64,000 nt of DNA from Emydura subglobosa (taxonomy: Eukaryota; Chordata; Testudines; Chelidae): positions 1,835,236 to 1,899,235 of the forward strand of contig ML679969.1 in the NCBI GenBank assembly GCA_007922225.1, written 5' to 3'. This document shows, one piece after another, positions 35,655-47,805 of this stretch (the stretch's first letter is position 1; each line of letters starts with the position of its first letter). Under the pieces are notes generated by a model. That model saw only the letters and a program-made list of their open reading frames with translations. It did not search any database and was not told where the DNA came from. The position numbers were made by a program, and so were the translations under genes.

Positions 35655-36030
35655 GGACTGGCCACAATCAATCAGCTCTAATGGTCCATCTGGGCCAGTA
35701 TCCTGTCTGATCGTGGCCAGTACAGGATGCTTTAGGGAGAGGTGTCAGATCCCTATATTGGATAATTATGGAGTAACCTATCCATGGGAGAAGTTCTTCC
35801 TGAACCAAGTTAGTGGTTGGCTAATGCCCTGAGCATGAGTGTTTGTATCCTTCAGATACATTTTTATCTCATCAGGGTAACTGAACGTTCTTATTAGCCA
35901 CAGAAATGCCTAAGTCCTTTCCGAATCTTACTAAGCTGTTAGCTTTAATGACAACCTTGTGGCGGTGAGTTCCATGGGCTCATTATGCATTGTTTCCTTG
36001 TATTAGTTTTCAGTTGGTTGCCTCTTAAAA
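35655..36030 (-). mobile_element. CR1 LINE 3' end, antisense
   Basis: TAATGGTCCATCTGGGCCAG is the reverse complement of the CR1 3' motif, followed by the complement of the usual upstream CR1 sequence. It lies in HSPB7 intron 1. Confidence 0.75.
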
Positions 36031-37753
36031 CCATGAGCTGCAAGCTCACAGACGCAACTATTCCATGGTAATGCTGGTGAGGTCTGCCCTTGATTTGGCA
36101 TTGAAGGTTTCTTCAGCTGGAGCTGCACATTGCAACTAGCTAATTTCCCTTCTTTCCCCAACCCGTTTTGACCAGATCTAGTCTACGTCTACTCTGAGAT
36201 CCTCCTTCTAAAGAAGTACTCTGGGTCCCGTTGCAGCTGTGATGTTTAGGGTCACTACTACAGAATAGTGCAGTCTAATGGGCCTGATTCTGCTTTCACT
36301 TTCCACTGGTGTAAACCTGCAATAACCCCATTGACCAGACCAATGGACTGCTGTCAGTGGCAGCAGTTCTGTTCCTGTGCTGTTCCTCAAGCTCAGCTTT
36401 AAACACCAGGCTCTGCCCTGTGATGAGTTTGCAGTTCTCAGCTTTGTTCTTCCTCCTTTTTTTGGGGGGGACAATGGCATTATTTCGCCACACCCTGAAC
36501 TGATGGCTGCCAGGTGGATCCAGGTTAAGCTGTGATGCATGTAAAAACCCTTCTGGGATGGTTCATTAGCTGGAGTCCCACTGTGATCAGTTGTCTGGTC
36601 AGTCAATAAGAAGCTGTGTTTATGGCGCGGAGTCTGTCTTCACTCAAGCTAACTGCTCACAGCAAACAATTCCTCCCCCTTCCTGTCTGCAAATCACCCA
36701 CAAACACACCCTGGTGTTTACCAGTTTGTCCATTTTACTCACAAATCATCCAATACATGCACTGTGGAGAAAATGCACAGGTAAAGGGCAAGCGTGAAAT
36801 TGCGTGGAATTCACCCCTGTGCAGGGGGCCACGTCACGTGTCACTGACATCCCATTCACAGGGGCGCTTGAGTCATGCACAGACCTTTGCACAGAGGTCA
36901 GCTGTGCCCCAGGGGGGCAGGTTGCCTGAGTCCCAGGACGTTGCTTCTTCTGTGTTGTCACAACTTGGATTTTTTGTTTCTCAAACAAATGATGGTTGGC
37001 GCCAAGATTCCCCCTGCCCAGATATCTGGGCAAAGGAAACGTCCCTCCCGCCCAGGCCCTTGTGTGAAAACAAAGGAAAGAGGCTGAGTCCGGATAAATA
37101 TCCCCAAATGCTTTTTCACGGGGTTGGCCTGGCCTGCCCCTTATGGACCCTCTCTACTAAAACGCTGAAGAGGTTCCACCTAGATGGGAGGAGACGTCTC
37201 CCCTTATATCCCTCAGGCTCTGACTGCTGTCCCCTTCCCCAGTCCATCGACTTCCCTACAGACGTCCCATTGAACACCCGCTCGGGCTGTCCCGATGCTC
37301 TTACAAGGGACAGCAGGAAGTTCCAAGGACCTGTGAGCCGCTAGCTGCACTCGGACCCCAGATGGCACCCCCCATGCGTCCTATATAAACACCCAGCATC
37401 CGGGGGCAAGCTCGGATCCCTTGCTTTGCCGAGTCAGGCACTGGGCAAGCCCAGCACTGTGTGAGCAATGCAGGCTTTTTCCCTCAGGCGAAGCGGCAAA
37501 CAAAGGAGCGCCTCCTGCTGTAAGGGCCACTCCTGGGGGCATGTTCCCCCCGCCCCCTGCCAACTTTCTGCTGCCCCATCGGTGTCTCCCTCAATGCAGC
37601 TGCAGGGCTGATGCATTTACACTTAGGTCTGCCCTCCCCAACCTCTCATGGGGGGTAGCGTCTCCGTTAGGACTGGAGCATCTGGGAGCTCTTCCCCTGG
37701 TTTGCTCCTGCCCCACTTTCTGCAGCACAGCCTCCTGGGAGAGGCTGGGGGCT

Positions 37754-37770
37754 CCCCCCCCCCCCCCCCC
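37754..37770. repeat. Poly-C run
   Basis: Seventeen consecutive C bases in HSPB7 intron 1; the length may be unreliable in the assembly. Confidence 0.8.
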
Positions 37771-38594
37771 GGCTCATGCCCCCTATCACGTCTCCTGCCT
37801 GGGGAGGATGGAACAGGTTCTGCCCATCCTGCAGATCCACGTGGCCTCCCCGAGAGCCACGGGGCTGCGTTGCCCATTCCTGTCCTCCTGCTTGGACAGG
37901 CCGGGAGTGGCCGTGGCTGAGAGTTCCCCTTCGCTGCCCCACCAATCTCTACAGCACCCGCTGCTGACGTGAGGCCAGGACAGGAGCATCCAGCTGGGAT
38001 ACGAGTGGCCGTGAGCACCTCACCACACCAGCCCTCCTGCGGGGAGAAGCTGGAAGCAGAGCAGTTGTGAGAGTCACCCTCGTTCAGGGCTTTTCCAGCA
38101 TGCGCTGTAGTGTCTGTGGCTGGGGGAAGCGGAGTCTGCCGCCCTGCTCCGCTCCCTACCGCGCTACCTGTACGCTCCAGTGCTGCGTTTGTGCCACGGC
38201 TGAGCCCCAGCAGCTCGGGGCTTGGAAGTTCATCGCCCTGGCCCGTCTGGGCTTGCTGTGTCCATCATGCCTGGGTCCCGGCACCTCTTTGCTTACAAAT
38301 TAAGCCCTGGTGACTGGTGAGTTTCCCTCCAACAGCTCGTGGCTCAGCCTCACGGCGACTCTTCAGGGGCGGTGGGGAGGGCTTTGGGCTGAACGCCCTT
38401 TAAGGCTAATACGGGAGCGAGGGACCAGCCGAGAGAGAATAGTTCCATAGAAGCAAGTTTTAGCCCCACTTACAGACGCACCAGCCCTATCGCTCCACTA
38501 TCAAACACCCTGGATCTTTGGCCACCACCACGGCCTGCTCTGTCCCCCCGCCCATCTCATGTCCTGCTGCCCCCACCGGCGGGCGCCTACTTGC

Positions 38595-38766
38595 CTGTGA
38601 ACCCCAGCGGCTCGTTGCGCGGCCTCATGATGGTCCCGAAGTCCTCGCCGAACATCCCGCGGGCTTTCTCCATGTGCTGATCCCGGGCGGGGGCAGGCGA
38701 GGCCGAGGTGCTCTGGTGGAAGCTGTGCTCCGCGCGGAAGGCAGAGGAAGATTTCAACACGCTCAT
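38595..38766 (-). CDS. HSPB7: HSPB7 (cvHsp) exon 1, N-terminal region
   Basis: HSPB7 is a small heat-shock protein of heart and skeletal muscle that limits aggregation and supports sarcomere integrity. The ATG at 38766-38764 begins MSVLKSSSAFRAEHSFHQST; human starts MSHRTSSTFRAERSFHSSSS. The long poly-Ser tract of the human protein is much shorter here. Later residues HMEKARGMFGEDFGTIMRP and NEPLGFT match human MEKALSMFSDDFGSFMRP and SEPLAFP. The whole protein is 163 residues against about 170 in human. The exon ends in phase 1 at a GC donor. A good acceptor (GTTTTCCCCCCTCCCCTCCAG) lies 4 bases before the ATG, so a separate 5' exon or an unspliced leader from the TATA start are both possible. 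Confidence 0.93.
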
Positions 38767-38938
38767 TCACCTGGAGGGGAGGGGGGAAAACAACCCACCA
38801 GTCAACCAACCAGAGGGTGGGCAGAGAAATCCTCTCCTCTTCTCCTGGATGAAAATGGGAATCGGAGTTTGTCCCAGGTGTAACTGCCACTGCCCCCTTT
38901 AGAGCAGGCTGAGTGCATGGAGCCAGCACGTTCAGAGG

Positions 38939-38994
38939 CAGCTGATGGGCTTATAAAGCCCCTTCCAGCCCTCTTGAAACCAGGCTAAATTTAG
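38939..38994 (-). promoter_or_regulatory. Putative HSPB7 core promoter: MEF2 site, TATA box, E-box
   Basis: Reading toward HSPB7, an exact MEF2 consensus CTAAATTTAG (38994-38985) is followed about 27 bases later by a TATA box TTTATAAG (38957-38950) and an E-box CAGCTG (38944-38939). The predicted start near 38920-38925 lies about 155 bases before the ATG. MEF2 plus E-box is the usual muscle and heart arrangement, matching HSPB7 expression. The TATA element also reads TATAAA on the plus strand, so orientation is inferred from gene position. Confidence 0.6.
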
Positions 38995-39169
38995 GGGCTT
39001 CTGCATCACTCGGGTGGCCATAGAAACTTTCCTCTCCGACCGAACTCCAAACAAACAGAGCGGGGAGGAATCTGATCTCATTGCTGGCATTCCAGCCCGC
39101 CTGGATAATGCGGCTCTCGCTGGCTCCTGGCCACGCCAGGCTGGAGTGGGCTGATGTCCCAGAAAAAGG

Positions 39170-39171
<2 letters not shown>

Positions 39172-39207
<36 letters not shown>

Positions 39208-39221
39208 GGGGGGGGGGGGGG
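39172..39221. repeat. (GT)n followed by poly-G
   Basis: A run of GT dinucleotides (39172-39205) followed by about 15 G bases, roughly 200 bases upstream of the HSPB7 MEF2 site. Confidence 0.9.
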
Positions 39222-39389
39222 ATAACTGGGGAACCCTGCTTGGGAAAGGGAGTGTTATTGATGTCCCAGTATGCCGCCCCCCCGGGGATGACTGGGGGGG
39301 GCTATGGAACAACCTGGACATGGCTGCATTCATAATTCCCCTCTCTCGTCAGAGGGTCTGCAAGCACATCACCCCTCGCAGGAGGTAGT

Positions 39390-39500
39390 TGTGTGCTATC
39401 CATGCTAGCTAGGGAAACTGAGGCACGGCACAGGGAAGGGATAGGCCCAAGGTCACCCGGTGAGCCAACAGCAGAGCCAGGAATAGAAGCCAGGAGTCAT
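39390..39500 (-). repeat. MIR-type SINE remnant
   Basis: Antisense SINE: AGGGAAACTGAGGCACGGCA, then GCCCAAGGTCACCCGGTGAG and AAGCCAGGAGTCATG. Confidence 0.7.
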
Positions 39501-39812
39501 GCTTTGGCACTGTTTTCCTTGATGACCCTACTTTTCCCTTCTGCCAGCTTCTTCTTCTCCTCAAGCGGCTGGGAAATGTCACAATGTCAGCTGCGTTCTG
39601 GGGAGGCGGTCAGTGCTCTGCAGCACCCCCGTGCAGAGGCAGTGGGTAAACAGGAAAGGCAGCTGACCTGGCATGGTGAAATAGGAGTTAACCTCTAATT
39701 TTCCCTCAAACTCAAACCAAATCTTCCAGTGAATCCCTTTTCATGTAGTGCGAAAACCCTCCTTGAAGAACTCTGCTCAGTGAGTGAAGGTGAAAAGTGA
39801 GTGCATTTAACT

Positions 39813-41436
39813 CACTGATTCCCAAACTATTGAAAGCTGAGGGGGGCGCCCCCCCCGCGGGACGCGACGTAAATTGCCCCGCCACTTTCACTCCATGTTG
39901 TTAAAGGCCCTATCCAAAATAAACTGCTGCCCAGAGCAGAAGGTGTAGATCTTGAGACTATGAGCTTTCTTTCCTTTCTTACATTTGTAGACAGGAAACA
40001 AAGGGTAGGAATAAATGGTCAATTTTCACAGTGGAGAGAGGTAAACAGTGGGGCCCCCTGAGGATCTGAACGATGACTAATGCCGTTCAAGACATTCTCA
40101 AATGATCTGGGAAAAGGGGTTATACAGCGAGGGGGCAAAATTTGCAGACAGTACAAAATTACTCAAGGTAGTTAAGACCAAAGCTGACAGCAAAGAGTTA
40201 CAAAGGGATCTCACAAAACTGGGCAACCAAATAGCAGCTGAAATTCAGGGGGGATAAAGGGAAAGTAATGCTCATTGGAAAACATAATCCCAACTATTAA
40301 TACAAAATGTTGGGGACTAAATTAGCTGTCACGCAAGAAAGATTTTGGAGTCATTGTGGATAGCTCTCTGAAAACATTTGTTCAGGGTGCAGTGGCAGTC
40401 AAAAAAAGCTAACACTGTCAGGAACCAGTAGGAAAGGGAGAGATAATAAGACAGAAATATCCTAATGCCACTATATAAATAACCGATACGTCCACACCTT
40501 GCATAGTGTGTGCACTTCTGGTCACTCCATCTCAAAAAAGAGATATCAGAATTGGAAAAAGTACAGAGAAGGGCAACAAACATGGTTATGGCATGGAACA
40601 GCTTCCACAGGAGGAGAGCTTAAAACAACCTGGATTGTTCATCTTGGAAAACAGAGAACTAAGAGTGGGGACATGACAGACAGTGATCAAATCATGAAAT
40701 TGGTGGAGAAAGTGAATAAGGAAGTGTTATTTACCCCTTCACATAACACAAGAACTAGGGGTAAAATGAACTGAACAGGCAGCAGGTTTAACACAAACAT
40801 AAGGCCTCACACAATGCACAGTCAAGCTGTGGAACGCATTGCCAGGGGATGTTGTGAAGGTCAAAACTATAACTGGGTTCAAAAAAGAATTAGATAAGTT
40901 CATGGAGGATAGGTCCCTCAATGGCTGTTAGCCCAGATGGCCAGGGATGAAATCTCATGCTCTGCGTGCCTCTAAGCCTCTAGCTGCCAGAAGCTGGGAC
41001 TGGACAACAGGGGATGGACCACTCGTTAATTGCCATGTTCTGTTCATTCCCTCTGAAGCACCTGGCATGGGCCACTGGCGGAAGACAGGACATAGGGCTA
41101 GATGGACCATTGGTCTGACCCAGTGTGGCATTTTCTTATGTTCTTAAGTCGTTCACTGATTATTAGAGAATAACAGTGTAACAGCGTTTTTAGCACCTGC
41201 GTGCCCCTATTGAAAGGGATCGGGCACTCGACACCTCAGAGCTACTGTTTCAGACTCTGCAAACTAAGGCAGGGATTGCCGCGTCAATTACACTACCTTA
41301 CCATCACATTTTCAAGGGTTCCTTTGCAACCATAATAACTAGAGGCTAACCTAGAGACCTGCCTGTTCATGCCTCCTGTGTAGACGTCCTTGCCACCTCC
41401 CTTGGGCAGGATGTCCCACACTTTGGGAAACCAGCA
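39813..41436. mobile_element. hAT-like element interrupted by a CR1
   Basis: Left end CACTGATTCCCAAACT (39813) and right end CACTTTGGGAAACCAGCA (ending 41436) are imperfect inverted repeats. Flanks ATTTAACT (39805-39812) and AGTTAACA (41437-41444) agree at 6 of 8 positions. The CR1 at about 39985-41147 sits inside. Confidence 0.5.
39985..41147 (+). mobile_element. CR1 LINE, 5'-truncated, with 3' end
   Basis: Colinear with the CR1 at 2915-4098: ACAGGAAACAAAGGGTAGGA at the start and GATGGACCATTGGTCTGACC near the end. Frames are broken. Confidence 0.9.
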
Positions 41437-43774
41437 AGTTAACACCATCTAGGTACTAACAAACAGTCAATTCCCTGCTTAAAAAAGAACAAATGTGGCT
41501 GTGTTGAGGAGCATTTTTCTACTCAAGGAACTCACTGTGCATTTGGCGACAGGTCCACAGACCTAGCCGCCTGAGTCCAGGAGACAGGGCCTGGGCAGGG
41601 GTACCACTCCCCTATGAGAGAGTCACTTTCCAGGTGGTCACTTGCCAACGTGAGCTGCATTGATGTTTGGAGGTGCAGACAGCTGAGTCTGTTGCAATGA
41701 TATGTTCCATCTATGGCCTGTCCAAAAGTCTCATGTAGTCTCATGATGTTAAACAGCTGCCATGTTCCACCCCAGAGCTGGCTGTTTTTCAGCGGTGGGT
41801 GGACTCCTGTATACATATTGTTTTTAAAGTGCCTTGGGCTCCTTACTGAGAGAAGAGAGACGGTAAATGTAAGACATTTATGTGGTGTTGTTATTATTAT
41901 CGTCATCAGTGACCATCACTGAAACATCAGGCACACAGCAGCGATTAACCAAGTTTTAGGGCGTCGTCTGCTGTGGGCCTGTAGCAACAGAATCAGGAAG
42001 GATTCTAACCCGTGGGCTTCCTGGGTCGTTGTGTGGTTTGATCCTTACCCAACAAAAAGAAGAGGCACACACAGGCACAGGTCATAAATGAGCCATGATT
42101 ACTGTCACAGCGTGATTCAATCCCCCTGTGAGCGGAGGATTTGGGAGAAGGAATTGGCAGGTGCTGGGGCAAAGAAAGAAGGACTGATTAGTGAAGTGTA
42201 GATATGGAGCAGCTGGAAGGCATTTGCTCCTGGGGAGGGTGTGGCCAGAAGAAGGGATTTAAACAGGGTAGACAGGGGCGCTGTAAGGCTGGGAAGGGGC
42301 CAGGGAAGGTCTTAGGCAGCAGGCTCTGACAAAGAGGCTGGGTTAAAGAGCGAGCACAGGGCTCAGATGATAGTGAGTGAACCTGAGTGCCAAGAAGCTC
42401 TGAGTGAGTCTGAAGGCAGTTAGGTGTGCCAAGGGATGAGAGTCTGCTAGCCAACAAACCCTGCAGGAGGGCTGGGGCTGCCAGGGGGGAAGAGGACCCA
42501 GGACCTTGAACTGAGGGCTGCGATTACCCTGAGGCAGTCCTGGGTCTTGGGGGCCTTGAAGGGACACTGAAGAATGGGGCAGGCAGCTGGCGTTGTGGGG
42601 AGGTGGACGAAAGACTGCAGCCAGCCGGTGCCCAGCAATGCTAGTTGTGATGGTTGTGCTGGAAGACTTGCTAATGCCGGCAAGGGACTGGATCTTAAAA
42701 ATCACTCAGCTGCAGGGTGGCTCTCAGACATGGGGGATGCTAGAAGGGCTGGGCTGCCAGGTGACTTGTAATTTATACACAGTTCTGCCATGCCTAGATC
42801 CATATATGCTGCTACTGCTCTGGTTTCTGGTGCCTGCTAAAACCCAGCACATAGTCAGTGCCAGTGAAGGGCTCACACACCATTTCAAAGGGCTGTTGCC
42901 CTATTCCTCTACGTCACTGGTAGCAGGGTCCTCCAGTCACTCACTGAAACTTGCTGCTGGTTTGCTGCTGGCGACCAGGTGTCTCCACTGAATAATCCAG
43001 GGTGATAAGAGTGGAGAAATCACTTCAGCTGCCTCTGGTGTCTTGAGTCTCCTTCACCCCCTGACCTGACTTGTTCAGCCCTTGACATCCAAGGAGCCAT
43101 CCTTCCATAGCTGGGAATGTCGGAAGTTCCTGTGTTTGACAGACCAGCCTGGCGCACACAGACCAGGTGTCCACTGCACTGCTTCCCCCAGCCCACTCCT
43201 GCCCTGTAGGTCAGCATGAGGTTCTGGAGGCCAGTGGAAGTCAAAGATCTCTTTACAATCCCTCCTGGGCATGATCCTGAGAGCCTGGTCAACATCCACC
43301 CTCATCAAACCCACCTCTGAGTGGTGGTGGGTGAGAGACATCTCAGAGGCGCACACCATGGCTGCTACGTTTGCCTGTGCTATCTAACTCCTTGCCTCTG
43401 TCTTCTCTAAGGCTGTGTGTGAGGGGAGGGTTTAGGGAGCAGAGCCGGAGGGGGGAAGTCCTTCTGTTCCTTATAACACATCTCAATATGGCCAATTAGC
43501 TCTTCACAGGGACCTCAGCTAAATCCCAAGCCATTGTCTTCTGTGTCTCTTGGACCTTAGAAACCCGACTGCTGTCTGCTAATTACTCCCAGGGTGGGCT
43601 TGCCTTACTTTCTTTGCACCAAATCTTGTCTTCTCCTGCTGTGCATTGTACATTGGTGCAAGCTGACACTCACCCCAGAGGTGGTTGCATGTATGCCAGA
43701 TAGAAATCCAGATTTTCTTTGGTTCTCCTCCTGTTACTACAAGCACTACGACCATGAGCTAGGGTTTCATATGC

Positions 43775-44432
43775 CGCATGTTGCAGTGCCATTCTATAAA
43801 TCAGTGGGGGCGTTGTCATCTGCAACACTGCATTCAGAGCTGGTCACCCCATGGCAAAAAGGCCAGAGCAGGAGTACAGGGGGCTCAGAGGTGGGTAATG
43901 AGAGGCAGGGAGGAAGTGCTGTGAAGAGAGATTGAAAAGAGTGAGACTGTTTGGTTAAGAGAGGAAACACGGAAGAGGGGAAGTGATGGAGGTATGGAAA
44001 ATATGGAATAATCCAGAGGAGACAAAGGGGTTGCTCCTACTTACCTGGACTCAATGCAAGAAGAAGGGGAACTTTACTGAAATTGAAAGGCAATAAAACG
44101 CTTTCCCCCACCACACATAATTAATCCGTGGAACTCATTGCCACGAGACATGGTAGATGCTAAGAGCTTTGTAGGATTCAAAAAAGGAGTCAGACATTTC
44201 CAGAGAGAACGGGATACAAAAGATCGGATTTTTCTTTAAAGAAGGGGTACAAACCTTCCTGCTTCAGGGCATCAGCCAAACTCTAACCGCTAGGGGTCAG
44301 GAAGGAACTTCCCCTACACTCATCCTGTGTTCCCTGACCCTTCCTCTGAAGCAGCTTGTGCTGGCTACTGACAGACAGGTTAAGAGATTAGATGGACCAT
44401 GGGGTGAGCGGGTGAGCCAGCTCCCGTGTTCC
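43775..44432 (+). mobile_element. CR1 LINE, second subfamily, 3' end
   Basis: Contains TCAGAGCTGGTCACCCCATG, GTGGAACTCATTGCCACGAG and GGTCAGGAAGGAACTTCCCC, ending AGATGGACCATGGGG and CCCGTGTTCCT. This is a different subfamily from the copies at 2915 and 39985. Confidence 0.8.
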
Positions 44433-45477
44433 TACCTGCACCATCAGACTTGGACGCTGGAGGGTGGCTCTGTGGGAGCAAAGGGACACCGGGCTGGATT
44501 CTGCCCTGACTTACACTCCGGCCTGATTCTCCCAGCCATGCCGGTGCATCACCATTTGCTCCTATGCCGAACACAAGTGGAGGATCAGGCACATGCCATG
44601 GGGTGCAGCCCTGGGCAGCATTTGGCCCAAGGCGTCTGGACTAGCTGGGGCTGTTAAGAGTGTTTCCAGGCTTGCGGCTCACCCAGTAACGGCCACATCT
44701 GAGCCCCAGGGACGCCAGGGTCAAAACTTCCATCGGCAGCCATGGGCCCTGGATCTGTAGATGCCTAGGGCCAAACCCAGCCTTGGCTCCAGAGATGAAT
44801 TTGGTCCTAATGCTTCAAAGCAGCCCGGAGGAGGCAGGGGCGACTGGCCCTGCTGTGCTAGTGACAGCTGAGGTCTGGCCCTTGGGCTCTGTCCCGCTGG
44901 GGGCTCTCTGGGCTGATGTTTCCCGTCCTGGGAAGGTCAGGGGCACCTCGTGGGCAGCCGCCTCCGTGGCTCTCGAGCCGGCTGCCCTGAGCCCCCAGAA
45001 GCATTTCTTTCTGGCATGGGTGGGGAAGCCTGGACCATCCACGTCACTCCATGTCCGTGTCCGCTGGCGGCGTCACGAGCCGTCTCCGTGGGACGGAGGG
45101 CGCGGGAGCCTCTCTCTCTCCTGGCATGTCCTGGGTTTGCTCCTACTAGCGAGGGGCTCCGGTTGTCTGGTTTGGGGGGCGTGCGGCTGGTCTCTCTGAT
45201 AGTCCACAGAGACGAGGGGCCCCTGCTGCAGGACTCGGTGCCGTGAATCCACCTGGCCAGGCTGACAGTAGTGTTTGGCCCCTTTGGAAAACTGTCCAGA
45301 CTCCAGAGCGTAAAACTGCCCCACACAGTGTCACTTTCTGCTCAGGAGAAACCTGTGGCTAGCATCCCTATTTGGGGGGCAGGGTCTCTGCAAATGCTGG
45401 TGGGGGGAGCTGCTGTCATAAGCAGAGCGTGGTGTGGGGGCCCAGGGCTGGATTATTAGGAGGAGCTGATGGAGCTC

Positions 45478-45532
45478 GGGGGGGGGGGGGGGGGGGGGGG
45501 GTTTGGGGACGGGGGGCCCCCCCCCCCCCCCC
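45478..45532. repeat. G24 / C16 inverted homopolymer pair
   Basis: Twenty-four G, then 15 mixed bases, then 16 C. It could form a hairpin or G-quadruplex and is a likely site of sequencing error. Confidence 0.9.
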
Positions 45533-46275
45533 TCGCTGTCTGCCAGGCTCCCTTCGGGCCCGCCCAGCCCTTCACTGAACCGATCCTTCGACCATGTAAG
45601 GATTTCTTCGCCAGCCTGATAAAAGGGCTCGATGAGGCACTGCGCGGCCGCGCCAGGAATGCGGCTGATGTCCGTGCTGCTCAAACGGGCAGGCCTGGGA
45701 GCCGCCTGGAATGCGCGTCTGGCCCAGCCTGGGCCTTACGAGGGCGACGAGCCAGGCCTGGAGCCGCATCACAGCCGAGGCTCTGCCGAGGGGGAGGGCA
45801 AGGACGCAGGGGGGAGACGCTGAGAGCCCTTCAGCTGGGCAGCCGTGGGCCAAGCTCCGCATAGCCGCCTGTGTGTCTGGGTGCTGGGGGGGGGATGTAA
45901 AGGGATCCAAATGCTGCTGCCGACACACAGCAGGGCCCTGACTCACAGGCTGGCGCGGGCACCTTGCCTTGTGTCTGCCACGGATGAACTGGCAGAGCTC
46001 GGAGTTACCCCCTCCCCACCCCCAGACCCTCTGCTCAGCCTCTCGCCATCTTCTCCTGCAGGCCTCGGTGCTGACAGCCCCTGCCCGCCCAGCCCGCCCA
46101 GCGCCCGGCAGTCCATTCTCTACAGCCCCTGGAGCAGAAAGCTGGCAGAGGGCATTCAGTGGGATCCAAGTCAGGGGGTCCCTATGGATTTACAGCGGTG
46201 ACGAATCAGGAGCGCTCTCCACGGATGGGCGCACTTCGGGAGGAGCTCAGGGATAACATTTTCAAACACGATGAA

Positions 46276-46515
46276 GTGATTTAGGAGCTTAAGTCCCATT
46301 TCAGAAGTCACTTAGAGACCTAGGCGCCTAAATCTCACAGGACTTAGACTCCAAAGGGCCTAACGGCCATGTTTTCAAAAGTATTTAGGGGCCTAAGGGA
46401 GTTAGGCACTTGAGCAACTCCCACTAGGTTCCTATTGACATTTCTAGGCACCTAAATTCCTTTAAAAATTGGCCCTAAATCATTTTTGAAAATGGGACCT
46501 AGGCTCCTGAGTCAC
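46276..46515. mobile_element. 240-bp palindromic MITE (TTAGGCGCCTAA-type)
   Basis: Left arm GTGATTTAGGAGCTTAAGTC pairs with the right arm, whose reverse complement reads GTGACTCAGGAGCCTAGGTC. Inner copies TAGGCGCCTAA, TAGGGGCCTAAGG and CTAGGCACCTAA repeat a short palindrome. I know this family from turtles and crocodilians. Confidence 0.65.
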
Positions 46516-47689
46516 TTGTGGGACGTCTACCCTGCAGCTGGGAGCAACCCCCCTCGTCTGGGTCCACACACTCATGCTCCCGGGGCTTGAGTGAGTGTGC
46601 TAACAAGAGCAGTGTGGATAGATCTGCTCCGGCTGGAGCCCCGGCGGGAGGGTGGGCTTGAGAGGCTGAGTTGCAACAACTGGGCGGCTATTTTCTCAAG
46701 CTCAGGCCCTGCCACCACGAGTCTGCAGGGTGGACACTGGACAGCGTCAGTATTTCTAACCACCCAACGTCCTGGGGAAAGTCTGGGTGGAGCACTGGGC
46801 CAGGGCTGCGGAGTGAAGGCTCCAGCCAGGCTGCCCGAGAGGAACCCTGAGAACATCTTGCTGGGGTGTTTGGAGAGGGTCCATCACCGTAGTCTCCCGG
46901 CACAAACTGCTGGGGCCCAGAGCCAGCCTGGCTCTCCTGGTGTCTAGATCCTCACCATGCTGCGGGCCCCGCTGAGGCCGTGAGCTAACACCACGTTTCA
47001 GGGTGGGACGGTGTTCAGTGTTGACGTCACGTCTTGGGGCAGTGACGGACCTTTCTGGTTCCATTCAGGGCTTGGCTGGTGTCCAAATCTCACAACGCTT
47101 TCTGGGCGCGCTCGGCACCGCACATCTGTGGAGACAGCCACTCCCAGCTGTGACCAGGGGCCGAACTGCAGGTGGTGCCCGAGCCATCCCTGATCTCCGC
47201 CTGTGCGGGGCCGCACTCTCACCCGGGAAGGGATGCCCCCCCTCCTGGAGTTAATCAGCGCCATCTCATTAAAGTGCTTGCTGAGCCTCCCTGCTCAATG
47301 GGAAACCTGGCCTGCCCACCCTGCGACCGCCCAGGGCCAGCCTGGGTATCTCTGCGCTGAGGTTAATGAACCCACCATGCTGGGAGGAGGTGGGAAGGGT
47401 CGTGAGTGACTTGCAACCCATCCACACCATGACCCCATGTTACCAAAACCCCCTTGGGAACTCCTTCCCATCTAGCCCGAAAGAGGGAGCGGGGTCTCAC
47501 GAACCCACGAGCTAAGCACCATGCCAAGGAAAGACATGCTGACTGGGACACGGAGAGGGGACGAGCCATTAGTTGGTTTCTTGGTGTGATTTAGGATAAC
47601 AGCATTGGTGGATTTCCTTTCCCTGGGGTAGAGGCAGGTTAAGGTATGATAATAAGTTAGAACTTGAACTCCAGAGCAACCTCAAAGCA

Positions 47690-47805
47690 TTTTGAAGATC
47701 TCCTAGTATTTTGCAATGCATGAGTGAAGCCTCACAGCTCACGAGGCAGGTTAGTATGGTCCCCATTTCACAGGTGGGGAAACTGAGGCACAGAGCCATT
47801 AGGGC
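47690..47805 (-). repeat. MIR-type SINE remnant
   Basis: Antisense SINE 3' half: GTCCCCATTTCACAGGTGGG and AAACTGAGGCACAGAGCC. Confidence 0.65.

Larger units (their letters stand above)
35150..38594 (-). other. HSPB7 intron 1 (GC-AG type)
   Basis: The donor is CAG then GCAAGT and the acceptor is CTCCCACAG. Inside are an antisense CR1 3' end (35655-36030) and a 17-base C run (37754-37770). A plus-strand TATATAAA near 37382 has no gene evidence attached. Nothing else was recognised. Confidence 0.85.

Noticed and set aside
37380..37392. TATATAAA as a second promoter inside HSPB7 intron 1
   Set aside because: No exon, donor or conserved frame follows on the plus strand.
38767..38929. Open frame continuing upstream of the HSPB7 ATG
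   Set aside because: The frame that reads through the ATG region differs from the HSPB7 frame, and the human protein starts at the equivalent Met.
45331..45684. Minus-strand ORF with poly-Pro and a protein-like start
   Set aside because: The poly-Pro comes from the G24/C16 homopolymers, the frame has no ATG at its start, and I recognise no family. The segment 45570-45684 reads plausibly but has no splice or homology support.
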